Positions 21,206 through 31,512 of a stretch of 64,000 nucleotides of DNA are shown piece after piece. Source of the stretch: Dryomyza anilis (Eukaryota > Arthropoda > Insecta > Diptera > Dryomyzidae); the NCBI GenBank assembly GCA_951804985.1, contig OX638131.1:60892131-60956130 (forward strand), given 5' to 3'. The translations under genes and the position numbers were made by a program. Under the pieces are notes generated by a model. That model made no database searches. It saw only the letters and a program-made list of their open reading frames with translations, and had not been told where the DNA came from. The stretch's first letter is position 1. Each line of letters opens with the position of its first letter.

Positions 21206-22387
21206 AGCTTACTGGGCACAGTGGCAGAGCTTAAAGGTACAAGATGGTTGCTTATATCGTATATGGGAAAATGAAGATGGCACATCCGCTCGAAGTTTGA
21301 TTGTTGTTCCCAAGTCAAAAATAAAAGAGATATTAGCGGAATACCATGGTGGAAATAGTGGTGGTCATTTGGGCATTAATAAAACGGTCGAGAAGGTAAA
21401 GAAATGTTTTTATTGGATTGGATGCCAAGAGTCAGTCGCCGATTGGGTTCGCAGTTGCCAACAATGTGTACCAGCAAAAGGACCAACAGTCAAAAGTCGC
21501 GGCAGGATGCATCAATACAACGTGGGAGCACCATTCGAGCGTATTGCCATGGATGTCGCCGGGCCGTTTCCAATCAGTGATGCGGGGAATAAGTATGTGC
21601 TTGTCGTCATTGACTACTTCAGCAAGTGGCCTGAAGTGTATCCCATGCCGAATCAAGAAGCCACAACAGTTGCGGATGCATTAGTTAACAACTGGGTAAG
21701 CCGTTTTGGAGTACCGTTGGAATTGCATTCAGATCAAGGAAGAAATTTTGAGTCTGCTGTATTTAAAGAAGTATGCAAAGTCCTCAACATACACAAAACA
21801 CGAACAACGCCTTTGCACCCGCAATCAGACGGCATGGTGGAGAGATTCTATCGGACTTTGGAAGAATATCTCAGAAAAGTGGTTGATAAAAATCAAAAAG
21901 ATTGGGATACACACATACCACTATTCCTCATGGCTTATCGAACGGCGGTTCATGATACCACAGCAGCTTCACCATCTAAAATTGTTTTTGGAACAGACTT
22001 AAGATTACCTGCGGATTTAAAGTTTGGTGCGAGTCCTTCAGCTGAAATTCCTGTACACAATAATGTTTTCAGAAAAAGTGAAGAAATGAACGAAGTGCAT
22101 CAGTTTGTAAGACAGCGTACACAATTTGCGAGTGATAAGATGAAGGCCAGGTACGACTTGCGCACAAATTCAGAGGGATTTACGGAAGGACAACTTGTTT
22201 TGCTCTATAACCCACAAAGGAAGAAAGGCTTATCCCCTAAGTTACAAACACACTGAGAAGGACCATATAAGATAATTAAAAGAATTAATGATGTAGTGTA
22301 TCGGATTCAGAATACTGTGGGCGTTAGACGAAAAATGAAAGTAGTACATTTAGAAAGGTTGGCGCCGTATAGAGAGAGAGAGAATTA
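21120..22387 (+). pseudogene. gypsy-2 integrase, nonsense codon near its end
   Basis: The zinc-binding region has GGHLGINKT and SCQQC. The catalytic triad sits in AMDVAGPFP (Asp), LHSDQGRNFES (Asp) and GMVERFYRTLEEYL (Glu). The C-terminal region (TPLHPQSDG, GQLVLLYNP) runs to a TGA at 22,254-22,256. The expected continuation EGPYKIIKRI lies directly after it in the same frame and runs on to the HLERLAPY end at about 22,387. A TGG-to-TGA change would explain the stop. Integrase would insert the cDNA. Confidence 0.9.
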
Positions 22388-22389
22388 AC

Positions 22390-22410
22390 ATCTGTTCGGG
22401 ACGAACAGAT
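22390..22410 (+). repeat. conserved hairpin before the polypurine tract
   Basis: A perfect nine-base-pair inverted repeat (ATCTGTTCG, loop GGA, CGAACAGAT) sits just ahead of the polypurine tract. The old relative at 53,257-53,276 keeps the stem with a different loop. Confidence 0.7.
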
Positions 22411-22412
22411 TT

Positions 22413-22425
22413 AGGTGGAGGGCAG
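22413..22425 (+). promoter_or_regulatory. polypurine tract of gypsy-2
   Basis: AGGTGGAGGGCAG lies immediately before the TGTTACG start of the 3' LTR, as expected for the plus-strand primer. The same run precedes the LTR at 53,292. Confidence 0.8.
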
Positions 22426-22972
22426 TGTTACGAAAAGAGGCAATTTGATCCACTGTGCAAGCAATCAACAATAATAAATGAGACGCAGGCAATTCTGCGC
22501 ACTAAGCAATGTGTTAGAAAGAGACGGAAGATCATTCAGCGCACTGAGGCAGTGTGCGAGAAAGATATGGAAGATCAGCGCATTAAAACACATGAGTGCG
22601 AATGAGATGCCAATAGCATGCGTCATTCACGAAACGAGTAGAAGGTTCTCGAAACAAGTCGAAGCTTGTCGAAACGTGTCGAACTGATGCCTGCAGTATA
22701 TAAGGCCGCGCATCTGAGACACGTACTTCAGTTGTGATTTGATAGTGAACTAGTGCGTCTCGTGAGTGAACATTGTTAAGCTTAATTGTATAGATTCAGC
22801 AGTTGATATAAGTGATTATTCTTTAAGTTGTTATTTAAATAAATAAACTTAATTAATACTAGTGAAAATAATAATACTAGTTAAAACCAAATATTAGTGC
22901 GTTTTTATTTTGTACACAATCCAGCGATACGAACTCGTAGAATAGTTTTCCGTAGACTGAATTTTCGTAACA
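22426..22972 (+). repeat. 3' LTR of gypsy-2, intact
   Basis: A 547-bp LTR from TGTTACGAAAAG to TTTTCGTAACA, whose ends form an inverted repeat TGTTACGAAAA/TTTTCGTAACA. A TATATAAGG promoter-like box lies near 22,698. It serves as the reference for the rearranged 5' copies and is followed by an AT-rich target (ATATGATATATA). Confidence 0.95.
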
Positions 22973-23181
22973 ATATGATATATATATTTGACTGATTCAA
23001 AAACAGAAAATCTTAAAATGTTTCACTCCGCGTTGACTTTTTGAAACTAGGACCTCTAAAACTGAGAAGAAGCTGTTAAAACCCAAAAAAAAGGTGATGA
23101 TTGTGCGGTCCATGGGCCACAGATGACTTAACGGAGGGACCAGATACATGTGGTTGCTATTATTATGACAAGGAATGCAAA

Positions 23182-23259
23182 GACATTGATAAACTAATAA
23201 AATTATATTATAGAATAAAAGACATTGATAAACTAATAAAATTATATTATAGAATAAAA
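23182..23259. repeat. 39-bp perfect tandem pair
   Basis: The unit GACATTGATAAACTAATAAA plus 19 further bases occurs twice head to tail without a mismatch. No gene is recognised between the gypsy-2 LTR and 23,700. Confidence 0.95.
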
Positions 23260-23710
23260 TATACGCAATAATTGTTTATTACATATTATTAATAATGTTT
23301 TTTATTATACTATATTCAGTGAATTTGTAAAATTTTAAATAACAGAAATAAAAAGACAAATATATAAATTATTTTCATTACATTGTTTTATTTATTTTTT
23401 ATTATAGGAAACTTAAAAATACTTTTAAAATAATGCACAGCTAAAATATCATTAATATATAAATTATATTTATATCAAAATAATTAAAAAACTTATTAAA
23501 AAAAATATTTTTACTTCTTAAATATATAAATATACAGCAATAAACACCGCATAACATTAAAATTTCACTTTGTAATCGGAAATTGCTTTTAATAAATGTG
23601 GATGCATTGGTTTGAATAAAATTTACAAATGGTTTAATATGTGAACTCCCTGCAGAACAAATATGTGTACTCTGTTCTTTTTCTGTGTGATAAATAGGCC
23701 CCAAAATTTC

Positions 23711-24794
23711 TCATTTTCCATCTGATTTTTCATTATACATGAAAATATTGTTGCTAATGGAGTTGTTTAGCTCAAACATTTTTGTATTCTTTATAGAATG
23801 AGGGAAGTCTAATCCTCTAAATATCAAATTTATACCATTCACATAAATTTCCTCTGCTGTTGTATCGGAAATATTATATGAATTAATGCGATAAGGATCA
23901 TTTATTTTTATTTTTGTATTAACTATTGCAGCAATAATAGCCCACTTAAAGCAGAAAATATCACTGTTTTGTATATTAATACATGCCTTTCTTTTTTCTA
24001 TGTATGCTGGCAATTTCTGATATGATAAACCATTTAAGGGGCTATATTCACTTATATTAAGCTCAATTTTATTGATTTTTATCAAAGCCCATCCACTATC
24101 CCGTTCTTGAAAGTTCTCCATTTTATTTATTAACAATTCTTCAATATTTAACATTACTTCTTCAATATTATCTTTGGTTAATATTGTTAGTGGTTTTGTT
24201 ATATGTGAAAAAGTGGTTAGTTTAAATTCATCATCATCTTCGACAGAAGGTTTTGAAGGACGTATATAGTCAGCAGAGATCTCCGCATTAAATTTTAAAG
24301 ATATTTTCTTATTTAGTTCTCTTTCCAGTAAATTTTTAATTTTATTTCTTATTTGACCGAAATATTCATGTGGATTAGTTAGACTTTCATCATAATATGT
24401 AATCACATATTTTATTTTTAAATGCTGTTCGTACCAATTTAAATCCATCTATATCTGCAATCTCTGATGCTCTCTTATGCGCTGTAGATCTTAAATGGCC
24501 TCTCCAGAGGTATTTGTGAACTGTAACATTACAGTTCTCACAGTAACGGCTCACCGATGATGATGTTGATACGATTTCATATTTATTATTCAGAAAATCT
24601 ACATATTTTCCTTGTTTTGAAGGAATTTCCTCTTGAAAATGTTGACAGGAATGATGTTTTAGAGTATTTGCTCTGCTAAAAGATTTACTACACTTTAAGA
24701 AGCTAAACTTTGTATTCTAATGTATTGTCGATACATGTCTCTTTAAATTATAGTTTTTCGCGAAGGACTTTGAACACAATGCACAGATAAACAT
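23711..24794 (-). pseudogene. virus-like element protein: zinc fingers plus FxWA-type domain, broken
   Basis: On the minus strand a frame from the ATG at 24,794 starts with a C2H2 finger (FICALCSKSFAKNYNLKRHV). It meets a TAG near 24,722, continues with a second, weaker finger and a CENC-x12-H-x4-H type finger near 24,490-24,550, and is then frameshifted near 24,430-24,450 into the 245-residue frame ending at 23,711. That frame contains SGWALIKINKIELNI, YSPLNGLSYQKLP and KACINIQNSDIFCFKWAI. I recall this pattern from arthropod genes upstream of protein-primed type B DNA polymerases in Polinton- or virus-like elements. No polymerase is visible in the window. The fingers are seen directly; the viral link is inference. 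Confidence 0.6.
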
Positions 24795-25125
24795 TTTTTT
24801 ATTTTTTAAAGAAGTTCTCGAAGTTGCAAACAAACCAACACTAACTAAAATTATTATTTTGAATATCAAGAAATTTCAAATTTTACAGGAATTATTGAAC
24901 ATAAAAAAAGTGCAGTGTTGCAGTAAAGATGTGTTACTGCAGTTTTAATTTATTGACTTCCGGTGTATTTCACTACTTATACATTCAATTTTGCTGAATT
25001 AAAATTTTTATATTCAGTTAAATATATATCATATTACATACTTTGATATATAAAGGTGTTCTATACAATGGATATAATAATAAATTTTACTCGTTTTCAC
25101 ACTTTTAATATATCAACATTAAAAA

Positions 25126-25242
25126 ATGGAGTGTGAATTTTGCCCCCATTTAAAAATCTCGACTAGAAACAACCTTAAGCGGCATATCCTGCGAAAACAT
25201 AATTTTACGTATAAAAAGGCAAAAACTTATACTTGTAAGTAA
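25126..25242 (+). CDS. small zinc-finger exon with splice donor
   Basis: An ATG at 25,126 opens a 38-codon frame containing one C2H2 finger (CEFCPHLKISTRNNLKRHIL, then RKH) and a basic stretch, ending TAA at 25,240. The sequence TTGTAAGTAA at 25,233 is a strong 5' splice site, so the true exon may end at 25,234, with the next exon lost or beyond the DINE-1 insertion. The finger resembles those of the divergent minus-strand gene (NLKRH in both), and the two starts are only about 330 bp apart. No function can be assigned beyond likely nucleic-acid binding. Confidence 0.45.
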   Translation: MECEFCPHLKISTRNNLKRHILRKHNFTYKKAKTYTCK

Positions 25243-25258
25243 ATAACTAAATATATTT

Positions 25259-25880
25259 TTATACCCTACACCTATGAGATACAGGGTATATTAACTTTGT
25301 GCATATATTGTAACGCCCCTTAGGAGGCGTGTCCGGTATGGAAAAGTATATATATTCTTGATCAGCATCACTACCCGAGTCCGTTTAGCCATGTCCGTCT
25401 GTCTGTCTTGCTGTCTGACCAGATACAAAATAACTTGAAAAATAATAGTCAGAATGCAATGAAATTTGGTTTCAATACGTTTTAGAAAAAAATGGTTCGG
25501 AGTTTAGACTTGAACAAAATCGGTCAACGGGCACGCCCACCTCCCATACAACTCACATATATATTACTATTTAGAAACGAATAACTCAAAAAGTATTACA
25601 TATATATTTATAAAATTTCAAACATATTGTTAGAATTCGCTTAAAAATATATGTTTCAAACATGGGCGTGATCCGCCCACATTTGAATTTTTTCATTTTT
25701 TACCGATTTTTTGTAGTGGAAATTTTAGTCGTAAATTATTAAAAATTATCCCAACAAATTATAGCACTAATATATTCACCAAGACTGTAGGATATTCCAT
25801 ATTCGGGCCCGACCGAGTATAAAAGCCGCCCCATTTGACCGAACTTACCCATGTGATCTAACTTTCCCAACTCGTTTAAT
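25259..25880 (+). mobile_element. DINE-1/mini-me element, divergent subfamily
   Basis: It shares the TATACCCTACA opening, the CCGGTATGGAAAAGTATATA block, the core around TTGATCAGCATCAC with CATGTCCGTCTGTCTGTC, and the GTGATCTAACTTTCCCAACT end. The interior (GGGCACGCCCACCTCCCATA; GGGCGTGATCCGCCCAC) differs from the other copies. It probably lies in the intron opened by the donor at 25,235. Confidence 0.8.
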
Positions 25881-26016
25881 TTTTTTTTTTTTTATTGATT
25901 ATTAAAATTTTATTAACAGTAAATCCTCAAATTTAAATACTAGAAGTCGTAACACTCCCGCCAGTAAATTTGATATATGTTGGAATTAGGGAAGGTTTAT
26001 TAGATGATGGACCAGA

Positions 26017-26372
26017 TCATCTATTTCTTCCCCATCCATCCCCATTACCTCTGATTGTCGTCCTCGACCACTTCTTCTCATTTATATTATATAAATATGG
26101 ATCATCGGTTTCAACTTTTCTAGAAATTCTTGCTGGTAGATAAAACCATCTGTTGTCAGTTAGATGTACAATTAATTTTGTTCCATTAATTGTGTTTTTC
26201 CATTCAAATTTAGAAATCCTGAATTCCTGATCAATGGGCAAGTCATCTACTCTAATGTATGTAGAGAGGTTTCCTTTTGCTAAACTAATAATTTCAGCGA
26301 AATCCTTAAAATAATATAAATACATAAATTAATAAATACAAAAAAAAATTAAAAAAAAAACAATCTTACCAT
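26017..26372 (-). CDS. 96-residue spliced protein, virus-like element family
   Basis: The minus-strand frame at 26,017-26,325 extends upstream through an intron remnant. AAATATG|GTAAGATTG gives a donor directly after an ATG (26,370-26,372), and TTATTTTAAG|GATTTC an acceptor at 26,304. The 65-bp intron is a typical insect size. The spliced product begins MDFAEIISLAKGN, has 96 residues, and includes VDDLPIDQEFRISKFEW, IVHLTDNRWFYLPARI and a C-terminal RGNGDGWGRNR tail. Short proteins of this look (a FLP-type strand after a hydrophobic beta stretch) often sit near the virus-like gene described at 23,711. Function unknown. No stop interrupts it. Confidence 0.55.
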
Positions 26373-26399
26373 ATTTTTCTGTTCCTATCAAATTGTAAT

Positions 26400-27215
26400 G
26401 TAGACGATGATTAATTTAATTCAAATTTCGATCCATTTATATATATATAATGGATATCTCTTTAAAATGAGTTAAAAAGTGAATACCATTAGTATAAATA
26501 TACTCAATTAAAATTTTAAAAAGAGTAAATAAAATAAATTTCAAGACAAAAACTCTATAAAAATAATCATGTTCTAACATGCTCAATCTTTTAAACTTTT
26601 AGTATAGAAAATGTTTTAAAAAATTATCCCAATGGAACCTTATGGCTCCATTCATTCATATAACCAAATTAAATGACCATGACTTTGTAGAATAAAATCC
26701 AGTACAATAACCCGTACAGTAAAATTGGCCTTGAATTAAATATATGTCAATGCATTAATACAGAAGTGTCTTAACCTGTTTACAACAAAAAAATTATCCC
26801 CAAAAAAAAAAATAAGCATCTAAAAATAACATTCATTCATATATCGAAATTTTAAATTACAATCATCGTTCCTCAACAAAGTTTCAAATGGAACGCTTTG
26901 CTCCTCAACTCTCTTGATGATCATGCAAAATAAAACAAACAAGTACAACTATAGTATACATTATAACTACGTTAACTGAAATTTAATTGCAACTATAATA
27001 TTTTACAACAACAACATTAATACGTTTGTAAATATTCTCATTCACAAAAAATGCTTACTCTGATATAATTATCACAACAACAACATTTACTCTTTACGGC
27101 TGCATGCCTTCATAACATGCATATAATATATATGTATGTATCAACATTAACAAATTATGTTAAAAAGTCATCCCACTGGCTCCATGCCATTATAAAATAT
27201 ATAGTATACATGTAA
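26400..27215. other. AT-rich sequence without a recognisable gene
   Basis: Phrases such as AAAAAATTATCCC and ACAACAACA recur irregularly and foreshadow the minisatellite that follows. No frame, RNA or terminal repeat was recognised. Confidence 0.5.
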
Positions 27216-27219
27216 TATA

Positions 27220-27510
27220 CATCTGTTAAAAATACTTCCCATGAAAACAATAACAAATATTCTGTTAAAATATGATCCCCATTGAAAAAACAATAACAAC
27301 TATTCTGTTAAAATATGATCTCCAATGAACTACACTACCAACAACTCTGTTAAAAAATGATCCCTATTGAATTACACTAACAACAACTATGTTAAAAAAT
27401 GATCCCTATTGAATTACACTAACAACAACTCTGATAAAAAATGATCCCTAGTGAAAACAATAACAACATCTCTGTTAAAAATTCATTTACACTAACAACA
27501 ATGTGCTCCA
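27220..27510. repeat. imperfect minisatellite, period about 43-46 bp
   Basis: Six or more degenerate units of CTGTTAAAAAATGATCCCTA followed by a TTGAATTACACTAACAACAA-type half lie head to tail. Two neighbouring units are almost identical (27,340-27,430). Confidence 0.85.
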
Positions 27511-27529
27511 TGGAGGCCAGAACCGGCGA

Positions 27530-27785
27530 ATCCATACTACTGAGCAGCCATGCAATAAAGATTAGTCAGGTCTGAACCGACACTTTCCTCTACTGGTATG
27601 GAAACCGCTGCGATATCGTTATCCTCTTCTAAATTCCTAGCGTCTCATATATTTGTGAGATGGAAGAACATGATGAATTCCCAGCTACAAGAGCAGAAAA
27701 GTTCATCGGATTCATCGGGGGTTAGCGTGGATTTAAGGTCTGCAGAATCATTGCCTCAGCTAAATTTACTTAGAAACACATAATA
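27530..27785 (-). mobile_element. 5' UTR fragment of the LOA-type LINE
   Basis: It matches 38,290-38,520 (ACACTTTCCTCTACTGGTA, then the AGAGCAGAAA/GTTCATCG block) in the same orientation as the LINE at 34,670-38,760. LINE fragments are usually 3' ends; a 5' piece alone implies deletion or rearrangement. The open frame across it is a by-product. Confidence 0.7.
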
Positions 27786-27930
27786 GGTACCATCAGTTAA
27801 CTTCTTTCTGTCAAAATATTATAATAGAGAGTATTTAAAAAATGTCTTTGAAAACTGTTACTATAGGTAACAAATTACTGAAAGGGTTAATCATAAGATT
27901 ATTATGACAAGCTTATCTTTTATTTTTCAG

Positions 27931-28443
27931 ACTAACAGTGGCTGTTGGTATTACGAAGTACTCATTATAACACCTGGTGTAATGCAAATAGGTTGGGCTA
28001 CGAAAAATTCAAAATTTTTAAGTGACGATGGCTTTGGAATCGGCGATGATATTTATTCTATAGCTTTTGATGGATGTCGAAAATTGATATGGTATAATGC
28101 TAAGTCAGAGGCTCATAATTTACCTATTTGGAAAAGTGGATCAATACTCGGCTGCCTTCTGGATCTCGATAATCAGGAAGTTATATTTTCAGTAGATGGC
28201 CAAACAACAAAACCTTATAAAAATTTGTTCATTAAAGCACGGTAAAATTTATAATATTATATCCATTATTTAGATAATATATATATATATGTTAAAATGC
28301 ACAGAAATGGATTTTTTGCAGCAGCTAGCTTTATGTCATTTCAGCAGTGCAGATTTAATTTTGGTTTAGAAACCTTTAAATATCAACCCTTAAAACCATT
28401 CTCCAATATGAACGATAATGGAATCCTTCAAACACACCAAAAA
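27931..28443 (+). CDS. Rspry1: RSPRY1-like gene, two internal exons (SPRY domain)
   Basis: Exon 27,931-28,241 (acceptor TATTTTTCAG, donor GGTAAAA) and exon 28,305-28,443 (acceptor AATGCACAG, donor GTGAGT) join in frame across a 63-bp intron. The product carries SPRY-domain motifs: TNSGCWYYEVLI, MQIGWATKNSKFL, GIGDDIYSIAFDGCRKL-type, WKSGSILGCLLDLD and, across the junction, GFFAAASFMSFQQC. These closely match the RING and SPRY domain protein RSPRY1. No stop or shift occurs. RSPRY1 is thought to act as a ubiquitin ligase component, with a RING near its C terminus. I found neither the RING exon downstream nor the upstream exons, so introns must be long and transposon-filled, or this is a fragment. 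Confidence 0.8.
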
Positions 28444-28529
28444 GTGAGTATCTACATCTCTCATATATTATCCAAGATGGCTGCAATTTTCACTATAAAA
28501 AATGGTATTATAAAAAAATCAATACAATG

Positions 28530-30040
28530 AACTTATTTACAGACTTGGGATGTCGATCCCGAACGTTTTTGCAATCCTGGGATTTCAAAATTACAATCCT
28601 GGGATTAATCCCGGGAGTTACACAAATAAAAGAAATGTTTTTAAAAGAATTTAAAATAATATCTTTAAAGTTTACAAACGTCTTTAAATATAAAATTACT
28701 TGTACTAATCTGAACATAGCTGAGTAAAAAATGTTAACCCTTATTGGATCCTAGGTTGAAATTTTCCATTGTTAACAGGATTCAATCGAGTTGGGATTTT
28801 TCTTATGTTACATTATTACGCTGCCCAACGAAATGTTGATCAGTTGCATGAATTTTTGAATACATTAATGTGAGAGTTTTATCAAATTTGCGTTATAGAT
28901 TGAGATAGCCCATTCATTTTCAAAATATTGTTATAAATATTTCATAATATTACTCTTTTGTTATAAATATTTTTAATATTGGAAAAATATTCAAAAAATT
29001 ACCAACCTTTTTTATTCTGTTTATTATTCTGTGTGTTTAGTGTAACTTTTTTAAAATCAACAAAAGTTTTTATTTAAAAAAATATTGTTGATTTCAATTG
29101 CGATGACTTCTGTATTTCGAAACAAACAACGAAACTTCGTCATCTGAATTTAAATTTATGGTTACTTGACATTTAAAGTTTATTAATTTGTTTAAAATTA
29201 CTCACTTTTATCTAAAAATTACTCGTTTCGAAATATAAAATAAAAACAAAGAATTTAAAATATTTAAAAAGAGTTAAGTAATTGAGTTCGAAATTGCGTT
29301 TTTATGATTAGTGAACATTTTAAATTACGTCTATAGTTAACAATTTCAATGAAAATTAAAACTTAAATTTTTTGTTAAAATATACATATTTATATAAATA
29401 TGTGTATATTTATTCAAACAAATTTAATTTTTATTAAAAATATTTATTTGAAATAAAATGTGTATTTATAGTGTATATTTCATAATGTTTATGGAAATTT
29501 TATATTTTCCAGCACTAAAAATGAAACGTTCAAGTATTAAGTTGATTAATCATTTTGTTTGCATAAAAAAAAATATAAAAAATGATTAGGCATAAATGAA
29601 ACAATATCAGTACAAAACGAGGTAAAGTCGTAACTGGGTAAAGTCAAAAACTCGTTCTCATTCTTATTCTAAAGAAATCAATAAGTATTAATTAAATCTT
29701 TTTATTATGAAAAAGTTATAAAAATATATTGTTTTTAACTATATAAAATTTTAAAATTTTAAATTGAAAAATTGGGTTTTTGAATAAACCTTGTTGCGAT
29801 GAATCCGGCAACGCCGACAGGAATTTAGGCACAAAACGAAACGTCAAATGAGAATAGAGCGAAGAATAGCTGGCACTAAAAATTGTTGAAAATCACGTTT
29901 ATCATTTTTTAGCCAATTTGGGCACTTCATTTATTTAAATTTATATAATATTTGGACTGTAAGCGAGAAACTAAGTATGGTAATTATTTTATTGTAACGT
30001 TATATTAATTTGTTAATTAATACAGGAATTTGTTAATGAT
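28530..30040. other. AT-rich non-coding sequence
   Basis: At 28,548-28,620 several decayed GGGATT/ATCCC motifs recur, including AATCCTGGGATTAATCCCGGG. Otherwise no frame, RNA gene or terminal repeat is recognised. It may be intron or downstream sequence of the RSPRY1-like gene. Confidence 0.4.
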
Positions 30041-30045
30041 ATAAA

Positions 30046-30930
30046 TTGATGTTAAAGTTTAACTTTTACTCGGCTTTTAATTCATTCAAAAAGCTTATTA
30101 TCTCGCAACATTTAAAAAAATGCTTATACTTCAATGTCGTCGAAGGTTCGCAATGCTTCTTCTGTGGTGTATCTAAAGTAGAAAAAAATTGTTGCTTATT
30201 ATGCAAATTAGAAGATAAACTCAAAATAGTACGTGGCGACAACTTCGATGCGTGGTATCATTTTTCATGCGTTGGTGTGATAGCTGTGGTGGCAGACTGC
30301 GATTGGCGCTGTAGCTCTTGTTATGCACTGTTAGCAAGAGCTCTCATCAAGTCACAACAGATGCCATCAATTAACACACAATCGCAGAATATCGGTCGAG
30401 CTGATGTACAAAATATGAGGACTGAAAATACTTCACAAAGTTCGGGTTGCGGTTTTATGGAAGCGACGGACCCAACGAAAAATACTACAAATAAAATCGC
30501 TACGCTCACATTGGAATATGCAGTGCAACCACCACACGCTACACAACTTGATGTAGCGGTCACCACAAACAATTTTGAAACTGTCGCTGCTAATCACTAC
30601 GCAAATAATATTGTAAATCAAACTAATCACCGACTTAAAAGCAGAGCGGTCTCTGTGTGATCTATATGTTCTAAATCATCATCAGTAAATATACGCCGAA
30701 TGTATGCAGAAATGGGAATATGAGCGCAGAGCAAGCACTTTTGTAAGAATGGCAGACCATATTACAAAAGCACAATGATAAGGAACAAGCAATCCTAAAA
30801 CAATAGGCTGTCAATTTGCAGAAGCGAAAGGAACTGCTTATTCAGCTGGACGCAGAAGAATGTCTTCCATTATACATGCCGTATAAAAATGCCTCAATTA
30901 CTTGAGAAGTATTCTTGTGAGAAGTAATGA
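30046..30930 (+). pseudogene. PHD-finger ORF, probable Bel/Pao-type gag remnant
   Basis: A 204-residue frame to 30,660 contains a C4HC3 PHD-type finger: CFFC, CCLLC, then FDAWYHFSCVGV and CDWRCSSC. A Ser/Thr/Asn-rich tail follows. Downstream, in broken frames to about 30,930, lies charged helical sequence (LQKRKELLIQLDAEEC). PHD fingers of the WYH-x-x-CVGV type occur at the N terminus of some insect Bel/Pao-type polyproteins, which I infer here. A host PHD protein is the alternative. No protease or RT follows. Confidence 0.5.
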
Positions 30931-31051
30931 ACGTTTTGCTAACAGTATACTGAGCCCTCTACTTATCTCGGCGAAAGAAATGTTTTTCGAATCTTCTTGT
31001 AAGCTATACATAATTCAGTTTTAATTGTAAACTCTTTAATAAATATCAAAA

Positions 31052-31294
31052 TTACCTCTCACAGGTGTTACGAAATGCAGCTCTTATACCACTCATTGCA
31101 TTAGTTTCACCGCCTAGTGTTCCCGAAATATTCAGGCAATACGATTTTATTTTATTTAAAGCTTTTAATTCTTTGTATGCCGCGTCATGATTCGCGTGAT
31201 TGTGTTCAACATAATTCTTAAAAAGTTTGCAAGTTCCCTCCGGCAAAAGGTTCAAACGAGCTTTATAGGAATTTTCCCAACTGTTATATTTCAC
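31052..31294 (-). pseudogene. FLYWCH-like zinc-binding scrap
   Basis: An 80-residue minus-strand frame contains YVEHNHANHDAAYKELKALN. The H-x-H spacing followed by a helix recalls the end of FLYWCH or MULE-associated domains. The upstream Cys part is not visible, so only a fragment is present. Confidence 0.35.
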
Positions 31295-31512
31295 AATATT
31301 TTTTTAAGTCGATTTCGTTTTATAAATTTTTATTTTTTTCAAAAACATAAAGAAGTTCACTATTTCTTCTTTTCCCTGGGATTATTTCACAATTCATTTT
31401 TCACTCAAAATAACACCTTACACGATTTGAATCAACAAATAATGCGTAAATTAATAACCGTTACTTTTGTCTTGTTTACGCAAAATTTGTGGTTTTTTTC
31501 ATTCACGAACAT

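Larger units (their letters stand above)
17011..22972 (+). mobile_element. gypsy-2: nearly complete Ty3/Gypsy element, tRNA-Leu primed
   Basis: The order is LTR body, primer site, gag (SAP-like, coiled coil, capsid, CCHC), protease, RT, RNase H, integrase, polypurine tract, 3' LTR. Breaks are few: an early TAG, frame changes in protease, before RT and before integrase, and a TGA near the integrase end. The tRNA-Leu primer site recalls the mdg3-type Gypsy elements of flies, but clade assignment needs a tree. The two LTRs are very similar, so insertion is fairly recent. Confidence 0.9.

Noticed and set aside
23182..23259. A CRISPR-like or satellite array
   Set aside because: There are only two head-to-tail units without spacers in a eukaryotic context.
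27598..27783. A small host exon before the SPRY exons
   Set aside because: The sequence matches the 5' UTR of the LOA-type LINE at 38.3-38.5 kb.
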